From contig CM059196.1 of the NCBI GenBank assembly GCA_030323885.1, forward strand, positions 40,748,535 through 40,812,534: a stretch of 64,000 bases of DNA, written 5' to 3'. Below the pieces are notes generated by a model that was not told the origin of the DNA, ran no database searches, and saw only the letters and a program-made list of their open reading frames with translations. Position numbers and translations under genes: made by a program. The stretch comes from Branchipolynoe longqiensis (lineage: Eukaryota; Annelida; Polychaeta; Phyllodocida; Polynoidae). Positions within the stretch are counted from its first letter, which is position 1; each line of letters begins with the position of its first letter. Of this stretch, positions 42,783 through 52,439 are shown in pieces.

Positions 42783-43262
42783 CAAAACCTGACTAAGTAT
42801 GTCTGCGGTGTTCTGTACCCATGACTTCACCATCTGCTTGATTTCACCAGACTTTGACTTCACCTGCCCTATGACTTCACCATCCTACCATACTTTACCA
42901 ATCCTGACTAGATTATGTGGTGTTCTGTACCCGATGACTTCACCATCTACCCATACTTTACCAATCGTGTCTAGACTCTGTGGCGTTCTGTACCTGATGA
43001 CTTCACCATCTGCCCATGCTTTACCGATCCTGACTAGACTCTGTGGTGTTCTGTACCCGATGACTTCACCATCTACCCATACTTTACCAATCCTGACTAG
43101 ACTTTGTGGTGTTCCGTACCTGATGACTTCACCATCTGCCCATACTTTACCAATCCTGACTAGACTCTGTGGTGTTCTGTACCCGATGACTTCACCATCT
43201 GCCTGTACTCTACCAATCCTGACTAGACTCTGTGGTGTGCTGTACCTGATGACTTCATCCAC
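42783..43262. repeat. Second 63-bp minisatellite (about 7 units)
   Basis: The unit includes GACTAGACTCTGTGGTGTTC, TGTACCCGATGACTTCACC and ATCTGCCCATACTTTACCAA and is 63 bases, unrelated in sequence to the array at 16.3-19.3 kb. Periodic frames 42799-43323 (plus) and 42885-43262 (minus) come from the unit length being a multiple of three. Confidence 0.95.
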
Positions 43263-43505
43263 CGCCAGTTGCCAAGAATATTCATGTGCACTGCCTTTTC
43301 TTACATCCTCTGCATTTAATTAAGCCACATTCACCCTCCTAACTCCCCCCCCCCCCAACCCCCACCCCAACCCCCACCCCTAACCCCGACACCCAGTACC
43401 ATAACACCGCTTCCTGCTACATGGTTGCCGTGTTCAGCTCATAGGAGGAAGCGGAATAAATCAAACACAAAAAAAGCAATGCATGAATAACAAAATCCCA
43501 AGATA

Positions 43506-44037
43506 AAGAAGTAATTTGTCTTGTTTGTGTTACTTCTGGGAAACTCGATAAGATATGCAAACCCAGGGCATGCACTCTTGTCGGCCATCTTGTAGTCACG
43601 TACGCATATCTATGTGGGGTTTGTTGCTGATGCGTAAAGTGGGATCTGCGTATCGTATATACGTCAAAGTACTTATCAAAATAATACACACAAGGAAGCT
43701 CTTGTTTGTGTTGCTTCTGGGAAACTCGTTAAGATATGCAACTACAGGGCATGCACTCTTGTCGGCCATCTTGTAACGTACTGGTGCCACTCTGTGGGGT
43801 TTGTTGCTGATGTGTGAAGCGGGATCTGCATATCATATACGTCAAATTCCTTATCAAACTAATACACACAAGGAAGCTCTTGTTTGTGTTGCTTCTGGGA
43901 AACTCGATAAGTTATGCAACTACAGGGCATGCACTCTTGTCGCCCATCTTGTAATGTACTGTTGCCACTCTGTGGGGTTAGTTGCTGATGTGTAAAGCAG
44001 TATCTGTGTATCATATATGTCAAAGCTATTGTAATTC
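43506..44037. repeat. Three tandem copies of a 170-190 bp unit
   Basis: CTTCTGGGAAACTCGATAAG, GGGCATGCACTCTTGTCGG, CTGTGGGGTTTGTTGCTGATG and CTTATCAAAATAATACACAC recur at about 43530, 43717 and 43896. Copies differ by small indels. No coding role recognised. Confidence 0.9.
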
Positions 44038-44158
44038 ACACAGCATCACTGTAGATCTCGCACCCCTTCTGTAGCAACCACTGTTCGACAGTCTCATAGC
44101 AGATTGGAATAGGTTTTGCTATTTTCCAATACAAATGTTTTTTTATATTTTTTGTTGG

Positions 44159-44383
44159 TACATTAGTTGCTTAAGCAGGGGAAATTTCAGTCGCAGACGA
44201 CTGGTCTTCCTCATTCCACTGCTCCTTGCCCTATCCTAGTAATGCCGAGCATCTGGCTAGGAAGCGACAAGTATCGATTTTTAAGTCATTGGTTTGACTC
44301 GACCAGGATTCGAACCCACGACCCCACGATCTACCAGCACGGGAGACGGACGCTCTAACTCATTCGGCCATCCTGTCTGGTTT
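44159..44383 (-). mobile_element. tRNA-derived SINE, tail type B, full length
   Basis: Minus strand: CAGGATGGCCGAATGAG, TTAGAGCGTCCGTCTCCCG, GTGGGTTCGAATCCTGG, CAAACCAATGACTTAAAAA, CTTCCTAGCCAGATG, GGCAAGGAGCAGTGGAATG, GAAATTTCCCCTGCTTAAG. Its tail contains the unoccupied MITE-G site. It lies about 145 bases upstream of the receptor exon. Confidence 0.93.
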
Positions 44384-44527
44384 TCGATGCATAATTAATA
44401 ACAGTTCATTACTTAAGTGTTTTGCTGATTCTTATATGCCAATTGGCCCTGACACACAAATGTGTATATTAATATTCCAATTAACTAATCCGACACATTG
44501 AGTGATTGTCAGTTTCTCCTGTTGCAG

Positions 44528-44641
44528 GTCGCCTGTACTGTAACCGGACGTTCGACGGCTGGGGGTGCTTTAACGACACGCCGGTCGGTACCCGCGCCTA
44601 CACGGCGTGCCCCGCCTTCACCGTGGGGTTCGATCCCCGAT
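44528..44641 (+). CDS. Internal exon of a class B (secretin-family) GPCR, hormone-receptor domain, calcitonin/DH31-receptor-like
   Basis: A 114-base open segment preceded by the acceptor TTTCTCCTGTTGCAG and followed by the donor GTGAGT (44642). It is read as two bases completing a codon, 37 full codons and one leftover base, so both introns are phase 1. The peptide has YCNRTFDGWGC, FNDTPVGTRAY, ACPAFTVGFDPR. That fits the extracellular hormone-receptor domain of family B receptors: a glycosylation-type NRT, the invariant D and W after the first Cys, a D-TP-G turn, and CP followed by FDP, giving three of the family's conserved cysteines. The set CNRTFDGW with GFDP is most like calcitonin / CGRP and arthropod-type DH31 receptors, which bind peptide hormones at the cell surface and usually signal through Gs. 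Most third positions are G or C, unlike the AT-rich surroundings. Neither neighbouring exon was found, so gene, start and orthology stay open. Confidence 0.88.
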
Positions 44642-44656
44642 GTGAGTACCTGCACC

Positions 44657-44930
44657 TTTAACCATATTCATTCAGCAGACATTGCACCAGATGGGATGGC
44701 CGAATGAGTTGAGCGTCCATTTCCCGTTTTGGTAGATCGTGGTATTCGCTTTAAGTTTAACCATATTCATTCAGCTGTCATATGCCAGATGTGATTGCCG
44801 AATGAGTTAAGCGTCCATCTCCCATTTTTGTAGATCGTGGGATTCGAACCCACGGGTTCGAACCCTGGTCGATTCAAACCAATGACTTGTCAATTCCTAG
44901 CCAGGCGCTCGCCATCATTCTTCCTAAATT
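44657..44930 (+). mobile_element. SINE heads in tandem duplication just downstream of the exon
   Basis: TTTAACCATATTCATTCAGC, then CCAGATG-GGATGGCCGAATGAG, occurs at about 44657-44757 and again at 44757-44930 (CCAGATGTGATTGCCGAATG). The second copy continues into GATTCGAACCC, GGTTCGAACCCTGG and CAATTCCTAGCCAGGCG, then stops. The duplicated unit of about 101 bases includes intron sequence adjoining the splice donor. Confidence 0.8.
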
Positions 44931-45203
44931 TGTAAAAGAAAATTGGTTTAATAAGCTAATTGAGGTGGTACAGTTCTACTTCCCTCAAGAACGCTAAAAC
45001 TTCTAGCTGACCCAACATAATCACACATGCTATATACTATACCTCTGGGATCAGTGATGGATAGTTAATAAACCAATGACATACACAACTCATACTTTTT
45101 TTCTTGAAGATTTATACTGCCTATCATGGATAAGTCTGAATAGACTTGTTTTCATTGCAAAATTGTTGGCACAAAGCATTCTTTAATTAAATATGTTTGG
45201 AGG

Positions 45204-45322
45204 TCCCCCTTAATCAGAAAAATATGTGTAAGCCACGAGTGGCTAATGCGGCATTAGCTAAGGACCACTTGGTCCTGCAGACCCCTGCATGAGTCTGTGG
45301 TGGTTTACTCACAGATAGGATG
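45204..45322 (-). mobile_element. LINE-1 internal fragment
   Basis: On the minus strand CCACCACAGACTCATGC, GGACCAAGTGGTCCTTAG and GCCACTCGTGGCTTACACAT match LINE-1 at about 33298-33400 (segment encoding QTHAGGRRDQVVLS and GHSWLTHAF). About 120 bases, without the 3' tail. Confidence 0.75.
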
Positions 45323-45350
45323 ACCTATAATGCAGCTGGACATATAAAGC

Positions 45351-45407
45351 TTGGTTGGTTGTTGGAGTTTTACATCCTGAAAGCATCTAAGGTCATATCA
45401 GGACGCT
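45351..45407 (-). mobile_element. SINE type A tail fragment
   Basis: GGTTGGTTGTTGGAGTTTTAC, CATCTAAGGTCATATCAGGACG is the reverse of the A tail; about 55 bases. Confidence 0.75.
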
Positions 45408-45442
45408 AATTATACTTAAACCGAAATCGGAAAACTGAATAA

Positions 45443-45769
45443 TTGACGATCCACGATCAATGGGATTCAAGTGAAATTGTCGTGCTGTGTAGCGCGGCCT
45501 TAATGCAGCCTAATACCGAAAGCACACTGCCTGTACATTTTCGCCTCCGTCTTTGTCTGCAAAACGCAATTACCGCTCACCATTTAAAAAAACCTGGTGA
45601 GCGCAAAAGAACCCGCAGTGTTACTTTTTGCCCATCTTGTTCTGCATCTACTACAATGTCGCCCTTTGCGAAACCGGATGTTAATGTTAGCGGAAGTGCA
45701 AATGACGCATCTGCAGCAACCAACAGGAAAATTGCTTCCACAATGTTCTCTATTCACTCACTCCAATGA
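45443..45769 (+). other. Unassigned open frame, 108 codons
   Basis: The frame has a mixed amino-acid composition (for example KKPGERKRTRSVTFCPSC and KPDVNVSGSANDASAATN) and does not sit in a visible repeat. I recognise no family. It could be a fragment of a transposon protein, a host exon with part of its intron, or chance. No convincing splice sites or Kozak context. Confidence 0.2.
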
Positions 45770-45814
45770 CCTTTAGCCACATTCAGTCAGCAGTCTTTCA
45801 CAATTAATCACAAA

Positions 45815-46066
45815 AAAAAGCATCAAATGGTCGCAAAGTGATCCTCAGTGGTTGCCAACTTCCTTGCAACCAAAATGATCGCAAGCAAGCTGCAGCTACT
45901 GCACTAAACACCTGCTTGGGACCAAAGTGGTCGCCCAGAGGTCAGCGACCATTGCTTTGGTCACATGGAGGTCGCAAAGAGGTGGGTTCTTTAGTCCAAA
46001 GTGGTCGCAAAGTGGTCACACAGTGCTCACAAAGTGGTCGCAAAACGTAGTGTGACTGGGGCATTA
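45815..46066. mobile_element. GGTCGCAAAGTGG-word element (M-N), TIR-type right end
   Basis: GTGGTCGCAAAGTGG words recur. The right end CGTAGTGTGACTGGGGCA then TTA matches the terminal consensus of the TAA/TTA group (compare 11837-11853). The left end has no matching repeat and appears lost. Confidence 0.65.
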
Positions 46067-46074
46067 CGTTAATT

Positions 46075-46262
46075 TAATAGAACCTACTATTGCTGAAGCC
46101 TACGTTAATTAATTTGGCATTTTTTCACTACAAATATCCCTAAAGTTTGTCATTTAAAATAAAAGTTACATTAAGCAAAATTAAAGGATATTATAATGAT
46201 CAAAATAATGTTTTAATCTCAGAAAATTGCAGAAACCCAAAACCATTGGGCTATGCAACATT
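46075..46262 (-). mobile_element. MITE-A copy, partial
   Basis: AATAGAACCTACTATTGCTG, GGCATTTTTTCACTAC, TTTAAAATAAAAGTTAC and AAACCCAAAACCATTGGGC match the consensus in reverse. Confidence 0.65.
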
Positions 46263-46376
46263 AATATACCATTGGAATAGTTGTTATGGATCAACTAATC
46301 ATATTAAAGTCCATATTCTTTCCGTATAAGACCTTCTAAATAGACATGAATTGAACGATAATTGTATTCACGTGCG

Positions 46377-46700
46377 TTGTCTGAATAATGAATAATATGT
46401 TTACATTGTCTGAATAATGAACAATATGTTTACATTGTCTGAATAATGAACAATATGTTTAAATGTCTGAATAATGAACAATATGTTTACATTGTCTGAA
46501 TAATGAACAATATGTTTACATTGTCTGAATAATGAACAATATGTTTACATTGTCTGAATAATGAACAATATGTTTACATTGTCTGAATAATGAACAATAT
46601 GTTTACATTGTCTGAATAATGAACAATATGTTTACATTGTCTGAATAATGAACAATATGTTTACATTGTCTGAATAATGAACACTATTTTTACATTGTAA
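46377..46700. repeat. 29-bp minisatellite (about 11 units)
   Basis: The unit TTGTCTGAATAATGAACAAT plus ATGTTTACA repeats almost perfectly; the end units differ (GAACACTATTTTTAC). Confidence 0.95.
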
Positions 46701-46799
46701 ACATTCACACTTAATGTCCCATTTTCTTTCCCACCTTCAACAAATAAATGCATTGATTTATATTCACCCTCGTATCCATTGTAAATAATGAACCACTTA

Positions 46800-46965
46800 A
46801 ATAAAAGAAAACATTTGTTGATTAAGCGGAGCAGATTTCAATCATGGGCAATTGGTCTTCTGCATTCCACTGCTTCTTTCCCTATCCTAGTAATGCCAAA
46901 TGCCAGACTGGGTAGCGACAAGTATCAATTTTTAAGTCATTGTGTAAAGTTTTCCGATATAATGA
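46800..46965 (-). mobile_element. SINE tail type B with alternative 5' part
   Basis: GATTAAGCGGAGCAGATTTC, GCATTCCACTGCTTC, CCTAGTAATGCCAAATG and GACAAGTATCAATTTTTAAG follow the type B tail and body. It then switches after AAGTCATTG to TGTAAAGTTTTCCGATA, as in the copy ending near 30965. Confidence 0.7.
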
Positions 46966-47139
46966 CATGAGGATATATGTGAACTCTACTATAATAAATT
47001 GCAACTTATCTATATAATGGTAAATGGTAATAAATACAATCCAAAGGCATATGAGGGATATGTGGAGTTGGTAAACTATTACTCATTAGGTATAGAAATT
47101 GTATAGTAAAATAGTATAGAGGGGGAGTGTCACTTCTTA

Positions 47140-47540
47140 AATACAGTCTTTGGAGGAGTCACCTCACATACCCCCTCCCCCCAGGTGTTATTTATGGATC
47201 ACTGGCCACCACAAGGCACTGTAGCCAGCATGACAAGGCCTCGGATACAACAGATTGAACCCTGATTGGTGGATCAACCCATGTGACCACCACCATCTTG
47301 GATTCTAAAAACCTATATAAGATAATAAACCAGGAGTCTCACTCTCCTACTCTTCACTCTTTCTCTACTTTCCTTCATTACCTGTATTGATTTCTCATTA
47401 GCTTGTCCACACCACTCACACCACCAGCCAGCGACTTTACAATTGGTTTGACTCAGTCGGATTTGAACCCCACAGGTTCGAACCCTACAATCTTCCACAT
47501 AGGAAGCGGGCGCTCAACCCAATCAGCCATCCCGTCTAGT
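47140..47540. repeat. Second copy of the TATAAACCAG repeat, followed by a SINE head (minus strand)
   Basis: CTATATAAGATAATAAACCAG, a pyrimidine-rich stretch, and GACTTTACAATTGGTTTGAC parallel 31325-31455. From about 47445 to 47540 the minus strand reads a degraded SINE head (ACGGGATGGCTGATTGGG, GTTCGAACCTGTGGGG). Confidence 0.5.
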
Positions 47541-48384
47541 ATATGTGTTCAGATAGTGAACATTCACCCCTAAAATTCCAGTCCTTCTCTACAACTTTCT
47601 AGAAATGCATTCATTGATATATTTTCGTACACATGTCAGCTGTAAATGATGAAATATGATTTTAGATTGTGAACAATCCCGTCTAGTCAGCAGCCGCGTA
47701 TGGACGCGTATGTGGTATAGATATAAAGATAATTTTATCGCGCGGACAAAGTAAGTCAGAGAAGGAGTGGAGTAAACAAAAATTTAATGGAGTACAAAAC
47801 CTGCAGGCAGGTTGATTGTCATGTGACTGGAGAACATATCGATATCGTTGGTCGTATTGTGGTAGTGAATAAACAAGGCAGTCATGACAAGAATCAAGAA
47901 GTATCATCATAACAACATAGCATCAAATCAGTAGTGTAAGAGTATCATGAATGTAACAATGTCATAGCAGGTGAATAGTTAAATGTTTATCGTGGCTGGT
48001 ATTTTAGTGTCAGAAGAGAAGTAGAAAAGAGAAGAACAAATAAGGCTTACATCGGAAACATCAGACCTCAACCCCCTTTGCATCGGGCGGCTGGGTGGGT
48101 GAAATCACTGGCATGGACAGCTGCAACCGGGAAAGTGAAGCAAGTAAGAGCATCATGTACGAAAATATTGCGAGAGAGAGAAAGTAGTGCGAGAAAATAG
48201 TGCGAAATCAGGCGCTCATAAATTATCCATGTTGACACGCCAACATGCGCAATTATCATCTAAACATGTTTAGGATCTGAAAATCATCAGAAATACATTC
48301 ATTGACTTGTATTTGCTCACAACATATCAGCTATAAATGAGGAAAGACGTGTTTACTGCATATGTGCACCTATAAGCACATATG
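47541..48384. other. No gene recognised
   Basis: AT-rich sequence. At 48224-48245 a hairpin CATGTTG / CAACATG occurs in AAATTATCCATGTTGACACG, related to words near 2358 and 10860. Confidence 0.4.
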
Positions 48385-49103
48385 CAGTAAAACCTCTCTG
48401 ATGGCCCTGTCACACTACGATGCTTCTCGCCAGCGCGCCATCAGCGCGCAAAATATCTTCTATGCGTCGAGACACGTCCAACTTTTCAGCGGTTTGGGGA
48501 AAAAGATCAGCGTCAGCACAGCGCGTTATTCGCGCGCGGCCAACGTGAGTCGACCAGTGATGAAAAAAAAAAGAAGAAGTTTGGCGCAACGTGCTCATAT
48601 GACCTTAGATGTTGGTAGGACATAAAACAACAAAGCAACCATTTGGCGCAATGTGTGGAGACGACCCTCACATGCGCTCGGTGACTGCCTAGCATTCGCA
48701 TAATGTTATTCCAGTGCTGTCGATGTCCTGCTGACGTCGCCATAATATTGGAACCCGCGCATTGACGCGCGTTATGGGTCATCGCGGTTTTTTGACATGC
48801 TTAAAACATTGAGCGACCAACTACGCGCACCGCCGTTTCTCGCCGACCGTCGACGTCCATCAAGGTGTACCGACGTGTACCGACACGCACCTAACGCGCG
48901 TGTAACGCTTCCCGACGTCTCGGCAAAAAGTGACACACGTCGACGCGCGTTGGAGAGAAACGTTGTAGTGTGACAGTGCCATAACTGACCACCTGAATGA
49001 CCACTTCCCTATATCGATCGATATATTTGGGTCCCAAACAAGCTCCTCAAATGGATCATTGAAAGTTGGTCCCACGGTCGGGCGATTTAGAGAGGTATTA
49101 CTG
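48385..49103. mobile_element. pogo/Tigger-like TIR element split by M-B copy 4
   Basis: The left end CAGTAAAACCTCTCTGA (48385-48401) and the right end TTTAGAGAGGTATTACTG (49086-49103) form the inverted repeat typical in wording of Tigger/pogo ends. Removing 48402-48981 leaves about 140 bases of element. Non-autonomous. The expected TA duplication is not cleanly preserved. Confidence 0.6.
48402..48981. mobile_element. TIR element M-B, copy 4 (580 bp), with embedded SINE tail
   Basis: The ends TGGCCCTGTCACACTACGAT and GTTGTAGTGTGACAGTGCCA are flanked by TGA (48399-48401) and TAA (48982-48984). A SINE tail at 48594-48640 is bracketed by GTTTGGCGCAACGTG and ATTTGGCGCAATGTG, a 15-base repeat with two mismatches. 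Frames here are not genes. Confidence 0.85.
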
Positions 49104-49306
49104 TACTTGAAAAAAAAAGACATTATTATCTAAGCATGTCTAGGATCTAGGCACTATACCAACAACGCATATTCTGATCAATGAGCCTACATGAATATGA
49201 TATGACCTGTATGTGGTATAGACATAAATATAAACATAAACATAAACTGATACACCATATTGGCTATCAGAAAGAGCCACGGGAGTAGTGGCTCCCTTGT
49301 CATCTG

Positions 49307-49699
49307 GTGTCAGTCCCCGCTGACACTCAAACACATTTGACTAAGTTGTGTTGATTTTTTGGCCCTGCGCCAACAGTTCTACATTGCAGACAGTATGCAT
49401 GACCTTTTTACTAAGGTAAAACAGGAAAACATTTGAGCCTTTTTGAGGGCAGCTGGACTGTACCACCTCATATAGTTTACTAAATAGATTCTATCAATTA
49501 TTAATAAAACTTTTCTTTTTCTATGGGAATTTGTTTCCCTTGACCACAAATATATGATTGTGACCTTTCTAATTGAATGAGTGTCTATTGGCACATAATT
49601 GATTGTCTGCTTTTACATGTAAAAGCGATGGTTTGAACAAAAAACAAACATTTCTCGCCGTGAATATGGCCTATGCTGCCGACACGGCGTAAAGCAACC

Positions 49700-49732
<33 letters not shown>
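49307..49732 (+). mobile_element. LINE-1 3' fragment with 12-bp target duplication
   Basis: GTGTCAGTCCCCGCTGACAC through GCGTAAAGCAACCACC(CAAT)n matches 33420-33830 closely. CCTTGTCATCTG occurs at 49295-49306 and 49733-49744. The insertion is therefore a 5'-truncated retroposition event. The short coding part is interrupted by a stop (ACATTTGAGCC). Confidence 0.93.
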
Positions 49733-49744
49733 CCTTGTCATCTG

Positions 49745-50140
49745 ATATGTTAGATGCGAGTTAGCGACGCATGTGGAAGGCTGAATGGTGCCTGATAGAG
49801 TGCGCATATGTCCCGGCATCCCCTGACCAGGGCATCTTCGCTGGTGACAAGGTTGTGCTGATTGAGTTCCGACGACCAGCCTATGGATCATGCGCAGACC
49901 CGCCCCAGTCAGCCATGTCCGCTTCTCCTATATTGGCCATAATTGACCTTCACTAACCTTATCCATAACCCCGTCCTCCGCGTGACCTTGTAGGTGACCT
50001 TAGCCTGGTTCTTTAAAGCCCACATGGCAACCGCTGCATGCAAATATCAACATATATCATACTTTATGCATAATATATGTTCCTTTTTAGCTGCAGCTAT
50101 CTCTACTAGTGAATTCTTTCTGTCCACATGTAAATGACAA
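49745..50140. other. No gene recognised
   Basis: A 61-codon frame at 49771-49956 with even composition is noted, but no domain, splice pair or repeat match supports it. Confidence 0.3.
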
Positions 50141-50146
50141 CCCTCC

Positions 50147-50362
50147 GTTGGTTGTTCATCGGTGGCGATGATGACAGCAACTCATCATTTGTTGTAAACT
50201 TGTTGATGACCGATGAGTCCAATTTGTGCTCGGAATATGTAGTGGCACGTTGGACGTCTGTGTAGCTGCAGTCAGAGAGTCTGGTGGGTGAAGGATATGA
50301 TCTTTCATCTGCTGACACTTTTATTTAGCTTGAGATATACGATCGGTTTCAAACTTTGCGAA
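50147..50362 (-). repeat. Dispersed repeat X, copy 2
   Basis: On the minus strand GATCGTATATCTCAAGC, AAGTGTCAGCAGATG, CAGACTCTCTGACTGCAGC, GAGCACAAATTGGACTCATC and AATGATGAGTTGCTGTCATC match 12906-13121 in order. Confidence 0.65.
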
Positions 50363-50619
50363 TAGATTCGGTAACTTTGGGGGGAGTGTGCACTTTTCCT
50401 GGAGTAGGTTGGTACATCAATTCTGTCTTCTTAAGGACAACACACTGATACTAGCTGAACCAACATAAAACGGATAATCACACTACGAAACTGCATACAG
50501 CTAAGAACCCAATGACATACACCACTGATACTTTTTTCCCTGAAGATTTACACTGCCTATCATGGATAAGTCTGAATGGATTTGTTTTTCACCATTAGAC
50601 AGTTGGACAGTTGGGTACT

Positions 50620-50830
50620 TGTCTCTATCTAGCCTGGAACTCAGTATCAGGATAATATGACTGAGTGGGATAATGTGAGTGAGTGGGATATCGGGTCATG
50701 GTGCCGGCGGCCTCGTCTCCCAGGAGAGAGCACTATAAAGTCACCATGAGTGTGTATTATCACAAGTTGGTACGCGTCCTGATATGACCTTAGATGTTAC
50801 TAGGATGTAAAGCCACCACAAACAAACAGA
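50620..50830 (+). mobile_element. SINE type A tail fragment with a local duplication
   Basis: AGTATCAGGATAATATGACTG, then GAGTGGGATA twice, GGTCATGGTGCCGGCGGCC, GCACTATAAAGTCACC, CCTGATATGACCTTAG and a CACCACAAACAAACA end. Confidence 0.82.
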
Positions 50831-50849
50831 GCAACAATACCCCGCTGTA

Positions 50850-51000
50850 GCACCGTCACACTGTCACACCGTCACACCATCACACTGTCACACCTCACAC
50901 TCTCACACTTTCCCCCCATCCCATCCTCACACCCCCACACTCTTTCACCTTCTTTACTCTCATTCTCTCACACTGTCACAGTCACACTCTCCAACATAAG
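50850..51000. repeat. (CACACTGT)n-type simple repeat
   Basis: CACACTGTCACACCGTCACACC words and variants for about 150 bases. Confidence 0.85.
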
Positions 51001-52430
51001 CGATTTGGGTGAATTTTATTTGTATTATATATAGGATGAACTTGTTAAAAACCCACTGGTTTTCATAGGATAATTTAATAATGACTTACGATTTGTGAAT
51101 GTAACTTTATTGACTTTGTTTTCAGGCCTTTATTATCTATTATGGCTAACTCAGGGCTGCCAACCATTACGATTTCTGCAGAATCATTACGATTTTCTGC
51201 TTTTCATTACGCCATTACACTCGTGCTCTGAAACATTAAGTAAATCTATCTTTTTCCATATATGTATGTGGGTCACTCACCTGAAAACTGGCCAGAAGTG
51301 TCACATGGAGAGTTAAAATCTAATATTTGAATTCTTTACATTGTTTGATTGCAAATGAAAGCTGGAAATCTCCCCTTTACATCTATGTAAAATATAAATT
51401 GATGAGATAAAAAAATAAAGGTGTAGTCAATGATTAAGCTATGTCTTATGGCAGTATAACATGTGTGTCACCCTTGTAGCACATGTTTAGAACACCACAC
51501 AGTCTGCTTAATAAAAATCTAATCAGAATTAAATAATATCATACTTAGAAGCATATTAATCATGGCAAAATATACAGAAATATGTAGTGCTTATATTGAT
51601 AAAAAAAGTAATTCCCAGTCATGCTTTAGTCACTGAATAATTAGTGTACAATATTTGTGTGGCATCCAGACACCACTGGTTACACATGTGACGGAAATTT
51701 GTAATGTTATTTCTGAAGACATCAAAATAAGTTTTTTTTAAACATTTAAGCATGCATACATGTTAATAAATACTTCCTTTTTGATTTGGGAACTGTTTTG
51801 CTTGATATATCAATGCAATACAAGATGTTAATAAGGATTCAACCACGTGCCATATGTCAGGTTACAAATGGCTGACTGTAAAATGTTTTTTTTTGGTACA
51901 AAAACACTTCATAACTAAAAGGACCAAAGTTGCACACAGTTTATTTTATTTCCCTTATTTCTTTCATCAAATCTGAGCATGAATCTGAAAAATATAAGGA
52001 AAGAAATAAGTACGAAGGTTTTTATTGACGTTTTAAAATCCCATCCCATGCTGACCAGTTTTCAGGAGAGTAACCCATATATGTACAGTCTACTCTGTCA
52101 ATAACGTCCTCTGTCAATAACGAATCTCTGTCAATAAAGGCAAAAAGTGCTGGTACCGTCATGGCACCCCTTTAATTTAATAGCATTGCCTCTGTGTCTA
52201 ACGGACAACTGTCTTATGAGGACAATGAGCCGTTTTCTCACCTAATTGATCAACATTCTTTGTCAATAACGACATGACTAATTGTACAAATGACCAATTG
52301 TATAAGTGATGAATAGAAATGATTAATTGTACAAATGACAAATTGTACAAATGACTTTGTAAGGACCTCTTGGTTGTTGACTATTTTATGTTCTGCAGCT
52401 ATTTATAGCTAGTGAAAATAGAGAGTCATT
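51001..52430. other. AT-rich, no gene; possible pogo-like remnant
   Basis: No recognisable frame. From 52087, ACAGTCTACTCTGTCAATAA and repeated CTGTCAATAACG resemble the end of a Tigger/pogo-type MITE, but a matching far end was not found. Local repeats of AATTGTACAAATGAC occur near 52275-52350. Confidence 0.4.
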
Positions 52431-52439
52431 ATTATTACT

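Noticed and set aside
48224..48260. Helitron 3' end (hairpin followed by CTAA)
   Set aside because: The hairpin CATGTTG/CAACATG and a CTAA 12 bases later fit, but related copies near 2358 and 10860 lack the CTRR end and no 5' TC end or Rep/Hel frame is seen.
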